A stretch of DNA of 34,544 nt from an uncultured Bacteroidales bacterium (GTDB taxonomy: Bacteria > Bacteroidota > Bacteroidia > Bacteroidales > Paludibacteraceae): the NCBI GenBank assembly GCA_937891905.1, contig CALATT010000089.1, positions 1 through 34,544 on the forward strand, given 5' to 3'. A model generated the notes under the pieces. The model was not told the DNA's origin and searched no databases. It saw nothing but the letters and a program-made list of their open reading frames with translations. Below, piece by piece: positions 1 to 7,419 of the stretch; position 1 is the stretch's first letter; each line of letters opens with the position of its first letter. Made by a program: the position numbers and the translations under genes.

Positions 1-58
1 CTTATGGCAACGCACATTCAGAGAGTGGTTGGATAAATGGCTAAGGTGTAATGTTTAA
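1..58 (+). other. possible 3' end of an upstream gene
   Basis: The window opens inside sequence that is open in all three + frames for a short distance. Frame 3 ends at the TAA at 42-44, just before the heptamer array. Frame 2 ends at the TAA at 56-58, inside the array. The fragments are too short to identify, and I cannot tell which frame, if any, is coding. If one is, the thioesterase gene would lie close behind it in the same direction. Confidence 0.25.
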
Positions 59-90
59 TGTTTAATGTTTAAGGTTTAATGTTTAATGAT
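49..90. repeat. tandem array A, six 7-bp units (TAATGTT)
   Basis: Six consecutive heptamers occur: three TAATGTT, one TAAGGTT, one TAATGTT and one TAATGAT. Each unit has TAA on the + strand, and the reverse complement (AACATTA repeated) also reads TAA across unit junctions. Because the period is 7, stops fall in all frames. The array ends exactly where the likely thioesterase start codon (91) begins. Confidence 0.9.
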
Positions 91-813
91 ATGAAATATA
101 ATTACGAATACACGGTTAAGTATCAAGAAGTAGATGCGAGTAGAAAACTACGACTGTATAACTTAGAAAATTATCTATTAGAAGTAGCAGGTATTACCGC
201 AGATGCAATGGGCATTGGTATTTCTACACTTCACCCAATGGGACTGACATGGATTTTAACACGCATGTCCATTGAGATGCAAGAATTACCTTCGCACAGC
301 GAGAAACTATATTTTGAAACATGGATTGAGAGCAATAGCCATATGCTCAACACGCGTGATTTTCGCATTTATGCAGGCGAAGAGAAACGACTAATTGGAT
401 GGTGCAAGAGTGTATGGGCAGTGCTTGATTTGCAAAAACGCGAACTTGTGAATATATTTGACAATCCCATGTTCGAAAATTGCATTGATGGCGAGGTTTT
501 AGAGATGAGTCGCGTGCGTATGACTACTATTCCCGAACCTACAGGTATCGCTCCGCATAAGGTGGTATATTCTGATATTGACTATAACGGCCACTGCAAT
601 AGTTGCAAATACTTAGAAGCAATGGTTGACGCCTATTTACCAGACTATAGCAATAAGAACATACGATTAGATATTCATTATCAAAAAGAGGCAATGTTAG
701 GCGAAGAAATCCAAACACACTACCTCGTAACCGAAGAAGGCGTTCAGTATATGCAAAAAAATTCAGCAGGAGAAACAAGTTGTTCTGCAAAAATTATTTT
801 AACAGAAAAGTAG
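91..813 (+). CDS. acyl-ACP thioesterase (FatA/FatB-like)
   Basis: This protein probably hydrolyses acyl-ACP to release free fatty acid in the cytoplasm. It has the double hot-dog layout of the plant and bacterial acyl-ACP thioesterase family: a first half with YNLENYLLEVAG and WILTRMSIEMQELP, and a second half with DYNGHCNSCKYLEAM, whose Asn166 and His168 match the family's catalytic Asn and His. At about 240 aa it is the usual length for Bacteroidota members. An in-frame ATG at 79 lies within the heptamer array and would add MFND. I prefer the ATG at 91 because it is the first codon outside the repeat and starts just before the conserved fold. Neither start has a clear ribosome binding site. 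A hairpin terminator follows at 864. The family assignment is firm; the chain-length preference is unknown. Confidence 0.88.
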   Translation: MKYNYEYTVKYQEVDASRKLRLYNLENYLLEVAGITADAMGIGISTLHPMGLTWILTRMSIEMQELPSHSEKLYFETWIESNSHMLNTRDFRIYAGEEKRLIGWCKSVWAVLDLQKRELVNIFDNPMFENCIDGEVLEMSRVRMTTIPEPTGIAPHKVVYSDIDYNGHCNSCKYLEAMVDAYLPDYSNKNIRLDIHYQKEAMLGEEIQTHYLVTEEGVQYMQKNSAGETSCSAKIILTEK

Positions 814-863
814 TATTGTAGATAACTTATTTTTTTGGACAACTTTTGCCCTATTCGCAAAAG

Positions 864-898
864 CGCAATACATTCATAATCAGTGTATTGCGTTTTTA
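864..898 (+). terminator. Rho-independent terminator after the thioesterase gene
   Basis: A perfect 9-bp stem, CGCAATACA (864-872) with TGTATTGCG (884-892), encloses an 11-nt loop and is followed by five T. It lies 51 bp after the thioesterase stop codon, so nrdJ must have its own promoter. Confidence 0.85.
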
Positions 899-946
899 TT
901 TTGGAACACTTTTGCAAAATTGTTGAAAACTTTTTTTAACAAAATG

Positions 947-978
947 TTTGTTTATTCCATATAAATGTAGTATCTTTG
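947..978 (+). promoter_or_regulatory. promoter of nrdJ
   Basis: TTTG at 947-950 is followed after 20 bp by TATCTTTG at 971-978. This matches the Bacteroidota primary sigma consensus of TTTG and TAnnTTTG. Transcription should begin near 984-988, giving a leader of about 160 nt before the nrdJ ATG. Confidence 0.8.
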
Positions 979-984
979 CACTCG

Positions 985-1147
985 ATTTCGCGTTCGGCAA
1001 CGAGATTGCGATGACGATACCGCTCTGCTAAATCGTAGAAGCAACTCGTGCCTCCGCTCTCCCCACAGATTAAAAATCCGCGGGGGCCCCATGGAAAGGG
1101 GTAAGGGATTAGGAAAATAATATATTCACAAACAATCAATTGGTATC
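985..1147 (+). promoter_or_regulatory. structured 5' leader of nrdJ, possible cis-regulatory RNA
   Basis: This leader is unusually long, GC-rich and foldable for the window. The longest stem pairs GGCA, CGAG and TTGC (996-1009, with single bulged A at 1000 and 1005) with GCAACTCGTGCC (1041-1052). Inside it, ACGAT (1014-1018) can pair with ATCGT (1032-1036). A second stem pairs CCTCCGC (1051-1057) with GCGGGGG (1080-1086) with one G-U pair, and competes for the end of the first. CCCC at 1087-1090 can also pair with GGGG at 1098-1101. The last 40 nt are A/T-rich and lead into the start codon. I could not find a recognisable cobalamin riboswitch core, so the ligand or protein partner, if any, is unknown. 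Confidence 0.5.
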
Positions 1148-3700
1148 ATGGAACCCAAAATTTACACTCTACAAGAAGCAGAGAGCGCATCCAAGGAATA
1201 CTTCCGCGGGGATGATTTAGCAGCCCGCGTATGGAGCACCAAGTATGCCCTCAAAGATAGCTTCGGTAATTTATTTGAATTAACGCCAGATGACATGCAT
1301 CATCGTTTGGCGAGCGAGATTGCTCGTATCGAGGAGAAATATCCTAATCCTATGAGCGAAGCCGAGTTATTTGAATTGATGCGTGATTTCAAGTATATTG
1401 TGCCACAAGGCAGTCCGATGACTGGTATTGGTAATCATTTCCAAGTATCCAGTTTGAGTAACTGCTTCGTGATTGGTCAAGACGGTTCAAACGACTCATA
1501 TGGCGCAATCATTCAGTTGGATGAAGAGCAAGTACAGTTGATGAAGCGCCGTGGTGGTGTAGGTCACGACTTGAGTACTATTCGTCCTAATGGCAGTCCA
1601 GTAAAAAACTCTGCGCTGACAAGTACGGGTTTGGTTCCCTTCATGGAGCGCTACAGCAATTCTACTCGCGAGGTGGCTCAAGACGGTCGTCGCGGTGCGT
1701 TGATGTTATCGGTTAGTATCAAGCACCCAGATAGCGAGGCGTTTATTGATGCCAAGATGGAGCAAGGTAAAGTAACGGGCGCGAATGTGAGTGTGAAGAT
1801 TGACGATGAATTTATGGAGCATGCTATTGCAGGCACACCATATATTCAGCAGTTCCCTATTGATGCCAAAGATCCTAAATTCAGCAAGGAGATTGATGCA
1901 AAAGCATTATGGAATAAGATTATTCACAATGCATGGAAGAGTGCAGAGCCAGGTGTTTTATTCTGGGATACTATTTTGCGTGAGAGTGTACCTGATTGCT
2001 ATGCAGATTTGGGTTACCGCACGGTAAGTACCAACCCATGCGGTGAGATTCCATTGTGCCCATACGATAGTTGCCGATTGATTGCTATCAACCTCTATTC
2101 CTATGTACAAAAGCCATTTACCAAAGAGGCGTATTTTGACTTTGAGTTATTCCGCAAGCATGTAGGCATTGCGCAGCGCATGATGGACGATATTATTGAC
2201 CTTGAGATGGAGAAGATTGACAAGATATTAGAGAAGATCGACTCCGACCCTGAAGACATCAGCATCAAGCGTACCGAGCGCGACTTATGGGTGAAGATTC
2301 GTACCAAGACTATTCAAGGTCGTCGTACGGGTGTGGGTACTACCGCCGAAGGCGATATGTTGGCAGCTATGGGCTTGCGCTACGGCACAGAAGAGGCTAC
2401 TGCATTCTCTGTGGAGGTACACAAAGCATTGGCATTGGCGGCATATAGCAGTTCAGTAGATATGGCAAAGGAACGCGGTTCATTCACCGTCTTTGATTGG
2501 AAGCGCGAGGTTAATAATCCATATATCCAGCGTTTGGCAGAAGCAGATCCTGAGTTGTATGAGCGCATGAAGAAATATGGTCGTCGTAATATTGCTTGTT
2601 TGACAATAGCACCTACTGGCACCACTTCAATCATGACACAGACCACTTCAGGTATTGAGCCTGTCTTCCAACCTGTATATAAGCGTCGCCGCAAAGTAAA
2701 TCCAAATGATAAGAATGTGCATGTGGATATCGTGGACGAAGTGGGCGATAGTTTCGAGGAATATGTAGTATTCCATCACAAGTTCATCACTTGGATGAAT
2801 GCGAATGGACACGCATACGATCCAAACCACCGCTACACCAACGAAGAGATTGACGAATTGGTAGCACAATCACCATACTACAAAGCCACAGCGAATGATG
2901 TGGACTGGCTGGAGAAAGTGAAGATGCAAGGTGCTATTCAAAAATGGGTGGACCACTCTATCTCCGTTACCATCAACTTGCCTAATGATGTAAGCGAAGA
3001 ATTAGTAGGCAAGTTATACGAAGAGGCATGGCGTTGCGGATGCAAAGGATGCACCGTTTACCGCGATGGTAGCCGTACTGGCGTATTAGAAGGCATGAAA
3101 GAGAAGAAAAAAGAGGAGAAGAAAGAAGGTCACTGCGTATGCTACGATAATACAATCCGTAAGCGTCCTACTGAATTGGAGTGCGATGTAGTTCGATTCC
3201 AGAACCAACGCGACAAGTGGATTGCATTTGTAGGATTATTAGATGGCAGACCATACGAGATCTTTACCGGTTTGGCCGATGACGAAGAAGGAATTGCATT
3301 GCCTAAATCCGTTACCAAAGGTAAGATTATCAAAGTAGCCACAGAAGACGGACACCACCGCTATGACTTCCAGTTTGTCAACACACGCGGATTCAAGACA
3401 ACTGTGGAAGGATTGAGTTATAAGTTTGACAAAGAATTCTGGAACTATGCTAAACTTATCTCTGGTGTGCTTCGCTACGGAATGCCTATTGATCAAGTGA
3501 TTAAGATGATTAGCGGTTTGCAGATGGATAGCGAGAGTATCAACTCATGGAAAGTGGGTGTTGAGCGTGCGCTGAAGAAGTACATTCAAGATGGAACCAT
3601 TGTTCAAGGTCAGGTTTGTCCTAACTGCGGTCAACCACTCATCTACGAGGAAGGATGTATGCATTGCCGCGAGTGTGGTTACTCCAAATGCGGAGGATAA
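1148..3700 (+). CDS. nrdJ: adenosylcobalamin-dependent (class II) ribonucleotide reductase
   Basis: This enzyme makes deoxyribonucleotides in the cytoplasm from ribonucleotides, using adenosylcobalamin to start the thiyl radical, so it needs neither oxygen nor a NrdB subunit. At 850 aa it has the vitamin B12-type architecture. SLSNCFVIG contains Cys106, one of the redox-active pair. NPCGEIPL holds Asn296, the radical Cys298 and Glu300. RRGGVGHDLS and APTGTTSIM are conserved phosphate-binding loops. After GCKGCTVYRDGSRTGVLEG comes a Lys/Glu-rich linker, and the C-terminus (824-850) has a zinc-ribbon-like CPNC and CMHCREC cluster, typical of this subgroup, that probably passes reducing equivalents. 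It is monocistronic: it has its own promoter and structured leader in front and a bidirectional terminator behind. The function is secure. Confidence 0.96.
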   Translation: MEPKIYTLQEAESASKEYFRGDDLAARVWSTKYALKDSFGNLFELTPDDMHHRLASEIARIEEKYPNPMSEAELFELMRDFKYIVPQGSPMTGIGNHFQVSSLSNCFVIGQDGSNDSYGAIIQLDEEQVQLMKRRGGVGHDLSTIRPNGSPVKNSALTSTGLVPFMERYSNSTREVAQDGRRGALMLSVSIKHPDSEAFIDAKMEQGKVTGANVSVKIDDEFMEHAIAGTPYIQQFPIDAKDPKFSKEIDAKALWNKIIHNAWKSAEPGVLFWDTILRESVPDCYADLGYRTVSTNPCGEIPLCPYDSCRLIAINLYSYVQKPFTKEAYFDFELFRKHVGIAQRMMDDIIDLEMEKIDKILEKIDSDPEDISIKRTERDLWVKIRTKTIQGRRTGVGTTAEGDMLAAMGLRYGTEEATAFSVEVHKALALAAYSSSVDMAKERGSFTVFDWKREVNNPYIQRLAEADPELYERMKKYGRRNIACLTIAPTGTTSIMTQTTSGIEPVFQPVYKRRRKVNPNDKNVHVDIVDEVGDSFEEYVVFHHKFITWMNANGHAYDPNHRYTNEEIDELVAQSPYYKATANDVDWLEKVKMQGAIQKWVDHSISVTINLPNDVSEELVGKLYEEAWRCGCKGCTVYRDGSRTGVLEGMKEKKKEEKKEGHCVCYDNTIRKRPTELECDVVRFQNQRDKWIAFVGLLDGRPYEIFTGLADDEEGIALPKSVTKGKIIKVATEDGHHRYDFQFVNTRGFKTTVEGLSYKFDKEFWNYAKLISGVLRYGMPIDQVIKMISGLQMDSESINSWKVGVERALKKYIQDGTIVQGQVCPNCGQPLIYEEGCMHCRECGYSKCGG

Positions 3701-3726
3701 CACCACATACCCTATAGGTATAAAAG

Positions 3727-3756
3727 AATAAGAGAGAGCCGAAGCTCTCTCTTATT
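3727..3756. terminator. bidirectional terminator between nrdJ and rng
   Basis: A perfect 13-bp stem (3727-3739 with 3744-3756) closes on a CGAA tetraloop, with A-rich sequence on one side and T-rich on the other, so it can work for both convergent genes. The right arm contains the TAA stop of the RNase G/E gene (3752-3754). Confidence 0.85.
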
Positions 3757-5722
3757 TGTTTTCTTCATTATTAGAAGTCTGCGTTTCCGATTTCTTCTTT
3801 GCTCTTGCTTTGCGCTTCACAGCAGCAGGTGCTTTTGTTTCGGCAGGTGATTTCTCCGCAGGTGCAACAGGTGCCTCTTTGGGCTTGGCTGCTTTCTTGG
3901 TGCGTTTTGCCTTAGGTTTTTCCTCTACCACCTGTTCCTCCTTTTTAGGTTGGGCTGCTTTTTTAGTCTTCACCGCTTTTTTAGGTTGCTCAGCAGTTTT
4001 TGGCTGCTCCACCTTCTTAGGTTGCTCAGCGGGTTTGGCTTGCTCTACCTTCTTAGGTTGCTCTACAGGTTTCGGCTGTTCCACCTTTTTAGGCTGCTCT
4101 ACCTTTTTAGGTTGCTCTACAGTTTTTGGCTGTTCCACCTTTTTAGGTTGCTCTGCGGGTTTGGTTGGCTCTTTCTCTTGCAGAGAGAGCGCATTTCCTT
4201 TGGCATCCACAAATCGGCATTCTAACATTCCCAAAGACTGATTCTCAAGCACTTTGACACCATATTTGCGTTTCCATTGCGATTTCAAAGACCAGAACCA
4301 TCCTTTGCTCACATAGGCGTAGATATAAGGATGGAGATGCAGTATTGCTCCTTTGCCATATTGCGCGAGCATATCTCTGCATGCTTCTTCGAGTTGGTCT
4401 GTAAATAGGATGGATGGCTGTATTTTTCCTTTTCCATGACACACAGGACATGTTTCCATCACTTCCACTTCCACAGCAGGTCTTACTCGTTGGCGTGTGA
4501 TTTGCATGAGTCCGAATTTACTAAGCGGCAGCACATTGTGCTTTGCTCGGTCTCGATTCATGAGTTGCTTCACATAATCGTAGAGTTGCTGTTGATGTTC
4601 CTTGGTATCCATATCGATAAAATCGACGATGATGATACCTCCTATATCTCTCAATCGCAATTGATGCACCAATTCATCTGCTGCGAGCATATTGAATTGG
4701 AACGCATTTTCCTCTTGGTCCTCGTATAGTTTCTTGCTTCCCGAGTTGACATCAATGGAGAACAGTGCTTCGGTTTTATCGATGATAAGGTAACCACCAT
4801 GTTTAAAACCGACCGTTCTACCGAGTCCCGTTTTCATTTGACGGGTGATATCAAAATGATCGAAGATAGGTTGCGTCCCTTGGTATAGTTTCACAATTTT
4901 TGCGCTTTCTGGTGCTATGATTTCGAGGTAATTTTTCACATCTTCATAGACCATACGGTCGTTGATTTGTATGGAAGTAAAATCGGGGTTGAGCACATCT
5001 CTGATGATTCCCAATGTGCGTCCCATTTCTTCACTTACGAGACTAACGGGCTCATGTTGTTGGAGTGATTTAACTGTTTCTTGCCATTTCTGCACGAGCA
5101 ATCGCAATTCATTATCCAACTCAGCAACTCTTTTCTCTTCGGCTACAGTTCGAACGATTACCCCAAACCCTTGCGGTTTGATGGATAAAATAAGTTGTTT
5201 TAAGCGTTGTCTTTCTGCTTCTCGCTTAATTTTCTGCGAAACCATTACTCCGTCAGCGAATGGGATGAGCACAATATTTCGTCCTGCGATAGATATTTCA
5301 GCAGTCAATCGTGGTCCTTTCGTATTGATTGGTTCTTTAGAAACTTGAACCAAGATAGGGTCTCCCACTTTCAAGATATCTGCTATTTGTCCCTCTTTCC
5401 CGACTTCTGGTTGCCGTTGAATTTTCTGCATAGGCGGTATTCTTCGTCTATCAGATACGGCTTTGGTTACATAGGTTTGCAATGTTCTAAACTGAGCACC
5501 AAGATCCAGATAATGAAGAAAAGCTTCTTTTTCGTGTCCCACATCCACAAAAACCGCATTGAGTGCTGGCATGACTTTTTTGACTCTTCCGTAGTATATA
5601 TTTCCCACGGCGAAGTTGTCTTGGTTTCTTTTTTCCTTGGCCACTTCTTGTAGTCTATCATCCTCAGTGAGCGCAATGGCGATTTCTTGTGGCTGTACAT
5701 CCACAATTAATTCGCTTTTCAT
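3752..5722 (-). CDS. rng: ribonuclease G/E family endoribonuclease with Lys/Pro-rich tail
   Basis: This is a single-strand-specific endoribonuclease acting in rRNA maturation and mRNA decay. Residues 1-510 form the catalytic part: an S1-like region (about 36-145), the DNase I-like domain with metal-binding Asp324 (FSIDVNS) and Asp367 (IIIVDFIDM), and the zinc-link CPVCHGKG with Cys425 and Cys428. The remaining 140 residues are low complexity: ten hexads of the type VEQPKK at 523-582, then a Lys/Ala/Pro-rich stretch with no predicted fold. E. coli RNase G lacks such a tail, whereas RNase E has a disordered C-terminal scaffold, so this one may bind RNA or partners, which is inference. A terminator separates it from the 29-aa gene upstream. 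Its own promoter is not obvious, so it may depend on readthrough. Enzyme family certain, tail role unknown. Confidence 0.93.
   Translation of the reverse strand: MKSELIVDVQPQEIAIALTEDDRLQEVAKEKRNQDNFAVGNIYYGRVKKVMPALNAVFVDVGHEKEAFLHYLDLGAQFRTLQTYVTKAVSDRRRIPPMQKIQRQPEVGKEGQIADILKVGDPILVQVSKEPINTKGPRLTAEISIAGRNIVLIPFADGVMVSQKIKREAERQRLKQLILSIKPQGFGVIVRTVAEEKRVAELDNELRLLVQKWQETVKSLQQHEPVSLVSEEMGRTLGIIRDVLNPDFTSIQINDRMVYEDVKNYLEIIAPESAKIVKLYQGTQPIFDHFDITRQMKTGLGRTVGFKHGGYLIIDKTEALFSIDVNSGSKKLYEDQEENAFQFNMLAADELVHQLRLRDIGGIIIVDFIDMDTKEHQQQLYDYVKQLMNRDRAKHNVLPLSKFGLMQITRQRVRPAVEVEVMETCPVCHGKGKIQPSILFTDQLEEACRDMLAQYGKGAILHLHPYIYAYVSKGWFWSLKSQWKRKYGVKVLENQSLGMLECRFVDAKGNALSLQEKEPTKPAEQPKKVEQPKTVEQPKKVEQPKKVEQPKPVEQPKKVEQAKPAEQPKKVEQPKTAEQPKKAVKTKKAAQPKKEEQVVEEKPKAKRTKKAAKPKEAPVAPAEKSPAETKAPAAVKRKARAKKKSETQTSNNEENK
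3977..4156 (-). repeat. 18-bp coding repeat in rng, ten copies
   Basis: Ten successive 18-bp units encode hexads such as VEQPKK, VEQPKT, AEQPKK and VEQAKP. The copies differ at several synonymous and a few non-synonymous positions, so the array is degenerate rather than fresh. The 18-bp period keeps frame, so copy number can change without breaking the protein. Confidence 0.9.
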
Positions 5723-5747
5723 ACTTGATAGGATTTTAATAAATAAA

Positions 5748-5803
5748 TAAAAAAGCTTTGCGGCAACTCACCTACACTTAGGTAAGCCATAAGCCACAAA
5801 GCT
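5748..5803 (-). terminator. terminator after the 29-aa basic protein gene
   Basis: Read on the - strand, AGCTTTGTGGC (5803-5793) pairs with GCCGCAAAGCT (5764-5754) with one G-U pair, and an inner ACCT/AGGT pair shortens the loop. A run of T follows. It sits between the small basic gene and rng. Confidence 0.75.
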
Positions 5804-5819
5804 AATTGTTGATCGTCAA

Positions 5820-5909
5820 TTACTTATGTTTATGACGATTCTTGCGTAAGCGTTTTTTACGCTTGTGTGTAGACATTTTATGTCTTTTATGCTTTTTTCC
5901 GTTTGGCAT
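5820..5909 (-). CDS. 29-aa basic ribosomal-type mini-protein (AURKAIP1/COX24-like)
   Basis: This tiny gene runs from ATG at 5909 to TAA at 5820 and encodes 29 residues, of which more than half are Lys, Arg or His. It begins MPNGKKHKRHKMSTHKRKKR. That pattern matches the very small Lys/Arg-rich proteins conserved in Bacteroidota and commonly annotated as AURKAIP1/COX24 domain proteins, related to small-subunit ribosomal proteins of the mS38/bS22 type. It probably binds rRNA in the 30S subunit. It lies 37 bp behind the HU-like gene in the same direction and is followed by a strong terminator, so the two probably share the promoter at 6269-6298. The match is from memory of the family; the ribosomal role is inference. 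Confidence 0.75.
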   Translation of the reverse strand: MPNGKKHKRHKMSTHKRKKRLRKNRHKHK

Positions 5910-5946
5910 AATGTGTTAATAATTAGAAGTTATTATATAATGTTTA

Positions 5947-6225
5947 TTATTTCTTGAGTAATAATTCAGCGAACTCTGGGCTGGCCTTGAAGAATGGGAT
6001 ATTGTGCTCTGGCACCAAGATAGAAGTCTTCTTACTGATATTACGAGCCACCTTAGCTGCACGCTTCTTAGCAACAAAGCTACCGAAACCACGGAGATAT
6101 ACATTTTCTCCCTCTGCCACATTATTTTTCACTGTAGTCATCATGGCCTCAACAATGATTCCGATTGATGTCTTATCATAACCAGTTGAGATTGCGATTT
6201 CATTAATTAATTCTGCTTTAGTCAT
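5947..6225 (-). CDS. HU/IHF-family DNA-binding protein
   Basis: A 92-aa nucleoid protein that bends DNA as a dimer. It has the family layout: N-terminal helices (TKAELINEIAISTGYDKTSI, IVEAMMTTVKNNVAEGENV), the YLRGFGSF turn, and the arm with KKRAAKVARNISKK and the closing PEHNIPFFKASPEFAELL. The usual arm motif RNPRTG is changed to RNISKK; the proline that normally wedges into DNA is replaced here by VPEHNIPFF, which supplies the following conserved positions. It has its own promoter, divergent from that of mutY, and is followed at 37 bp by the 29-aa basic gene. It could be HU or IHF-like; sequence alone does not decide. Confidence 0.93.
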   Translation of the reverse strand: MTKAELINEIAISTGYDKTSIGIIVEAMMTTVKNNVAEGENVYLRGFGSFVAKKRAAKVARNISKKTSILVPEHNIPFFKASPEFAELLLKK

Positions 6226-6268
6226 AACGATAATATGATATTTATATAAATTAAAACGAAAAACTTTG

Positions 6269-6298
6269 CAAAGATACTACAATTTATTGAAATACAAA
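6269..6298 (-). promoter_or_regulatory. promoter of the HU-like gene
   Basis: On the - strand TTTG (6298-6295) is followed after 18 bp by TATCTTTG (6276-6269). The start codon lies 44 bp further on. The spacer is 1-2 bp shorter than in the other promoters of the window. Confidence 0.75.
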
Positions 6299-6316
6299 AG
6301 TTTTTCTCAAAAAAAA

Positions 6317-6347
6317 TTTCAAATTTCGTATTTTTTTTGTACTTTTG
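6317..6347 (+). promoter_or_regulatory. promoter of mutY
   Basis: TACTTTTG at 6340-6347 is a clear -7 element. The -33 position reads TTTC (6317-6320) after a 19-bp spacer, so the upstream box is weak. It is divergent from the HU-like promoter. Confidence 0.65.
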
Positions 6348-6378
6348 CACTCAAATTAGAATTCTAAGTCCATAAATT

Positions 6379-7419
6379 ATGAAAACAAAGGGCAACTATC
6401 TATTATATAAACACTTATATGATTGGTATGAGATTTACCATCGCAATCTTCCTTGGCGTGAGACTGAAGATGGTTATCGTATATGGTTGAGTGAAGTTAT
6501 TTTGCAGCAGACTCGCGTTGCTCAAGGAATGGATTATTACCTTCGTTTTGTGGATCGCTGGCCTTGCGTGGAAGCATTGGCCGAAGCGTCAGAAGCAGAT
6601 GTACTACGAGAATGGCAAGGTTTGGGTTATTATAGTCGTGCGCGTAATCTGCACAAGGCAGCCCAGATGATTGTGGCGAATGGATGGTCACCATTCCCTA
6701 CTCGATTTGAAGATGTATTATCCTTACCTGGTGTAGGAGAATATACTGCGGGAGCCATTATGAGTTTTGCACACAATGCGCCATACGCAGCGATGGACGG
6801 CAATGTATATCGTGTGTTATCTCGTTTGCTGGATATAGACGAAGCGTTTGATAGCTCAGTCGGAAAGAAACTATTCCGTAGTGAGATGAACCTTTTATTG
6901 GATAGCGAACATCCACGATTATTCAATTCTGCTATTATGGAATTAGGTGCTTTGTGGTGTACGCCTATTTTGGATGACCATTGTGAGCATTGTCCTTTGC
7001 AGCGTTTTTGCTTGGGTTACCAACGCGGTACTGCAGCGATGCTCCCTATACGCAAACCACACCCCGTATTGCGCGATAGGTGGATGCATTATACAATATA
7101 CCTTTGCAGAATAGATAATGAATTACACACGCTTATTCATCAGCGCACCGCACAAGACATTTGGAAACATTTATACGAATTTATTCTAAATGAATATGAT
7201 AATGAGGAGCAGTGGTTGGACGCAGACACATCCCAATCTTCTATCACAACCACACATATTCTCTCCCATCAGCGATTACACGCACGATTCACTATCCAAC
7301 CAGTGGACACATTGCCGACTATTCCCAATAGTATGTGTATCCGATGGTCTGAATTAGATCAATATGCTTTATCCCGCCTTACACTCAAGGTTTTAGAGCA
7401 GATGGGTAGTATTATTTGA
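6379..7419 (+). CDS. mutY: A/G-specific adenine glycosylase MutY
   Basis: This base-excision repair enzyme removes adenine mispaired with 8-oxoguanine or guanine. The N-terminal half carries the catalytic Glu39 in SEVILQQTRV, the helix-hairpin-helix LPGVGEYTAGAI (116-127) and catalytic Asp140 in AAMDGNVYRV. A four-cysteine iron-sulphur loop follows at Cys194, Cys202, Cys205 and Cys211. The first spacing is seven residues rather than the usual six, a small departure. Residues 225-346 form the Nudix-like domain that recognises 8-oxoguanine and are weakly conserved, as is usual. The 3' end overlaps the convergent dehydrogenase gene by 27 bp. Function is secure. Confidence 0.95.
   Translation: MKTKGNYLLYKHLYDWYEIYHRNLPWRETEDGYRIWLSEVILQQTRVAQGMDYYLRFVDRWPCVEALAEASEADVLREWQGLGYYSRARNLHKAAQMIVANGWSPFPTRFEDVLSLPGVGEYTAGAIMSFAHNAPYAAMDGNVYRVLSRLLDIDEAFDSSVGKKLFRSEMNLLLDSEHPRLFNSAIMELGALWCTPILDDHCEHCPLQRFCLGYQRGTAAMLPIRKPHPVLRDRWMHYTIYLCRIDNELHTLIHQRTAQDIWKHLYEFILNEYDNEEQWLDADTSQSSITTTHILSHQRLHARFTIQPVDTLPTIPNSMCIRWSELDQYALSRLTLKVLEQMGSII

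Noticed and set aside
936..1139. Open frame on the - strand through the nrdJ leader
   Set aside because: It covers the nrdJ promoter and leader, has no family signal, and its composition follows the structured leader.
985..1147. Cobalamin riboswitch in front of nrdJ
   Set aside because: I could not find the conserved core with the GCCACTG box and paired partners; only generic stems are visible, so I list the leader without naming a class.
3756..4241. Long open frames on the + strand opposite the rng tail, rich in Cys, Leu and Phe
   Set aside because: They mirror the 18-bp repeat of the real gene on the other strand; the Cys/Leu-rich translation is an antisense product of Lys/Gln/Pro codons.
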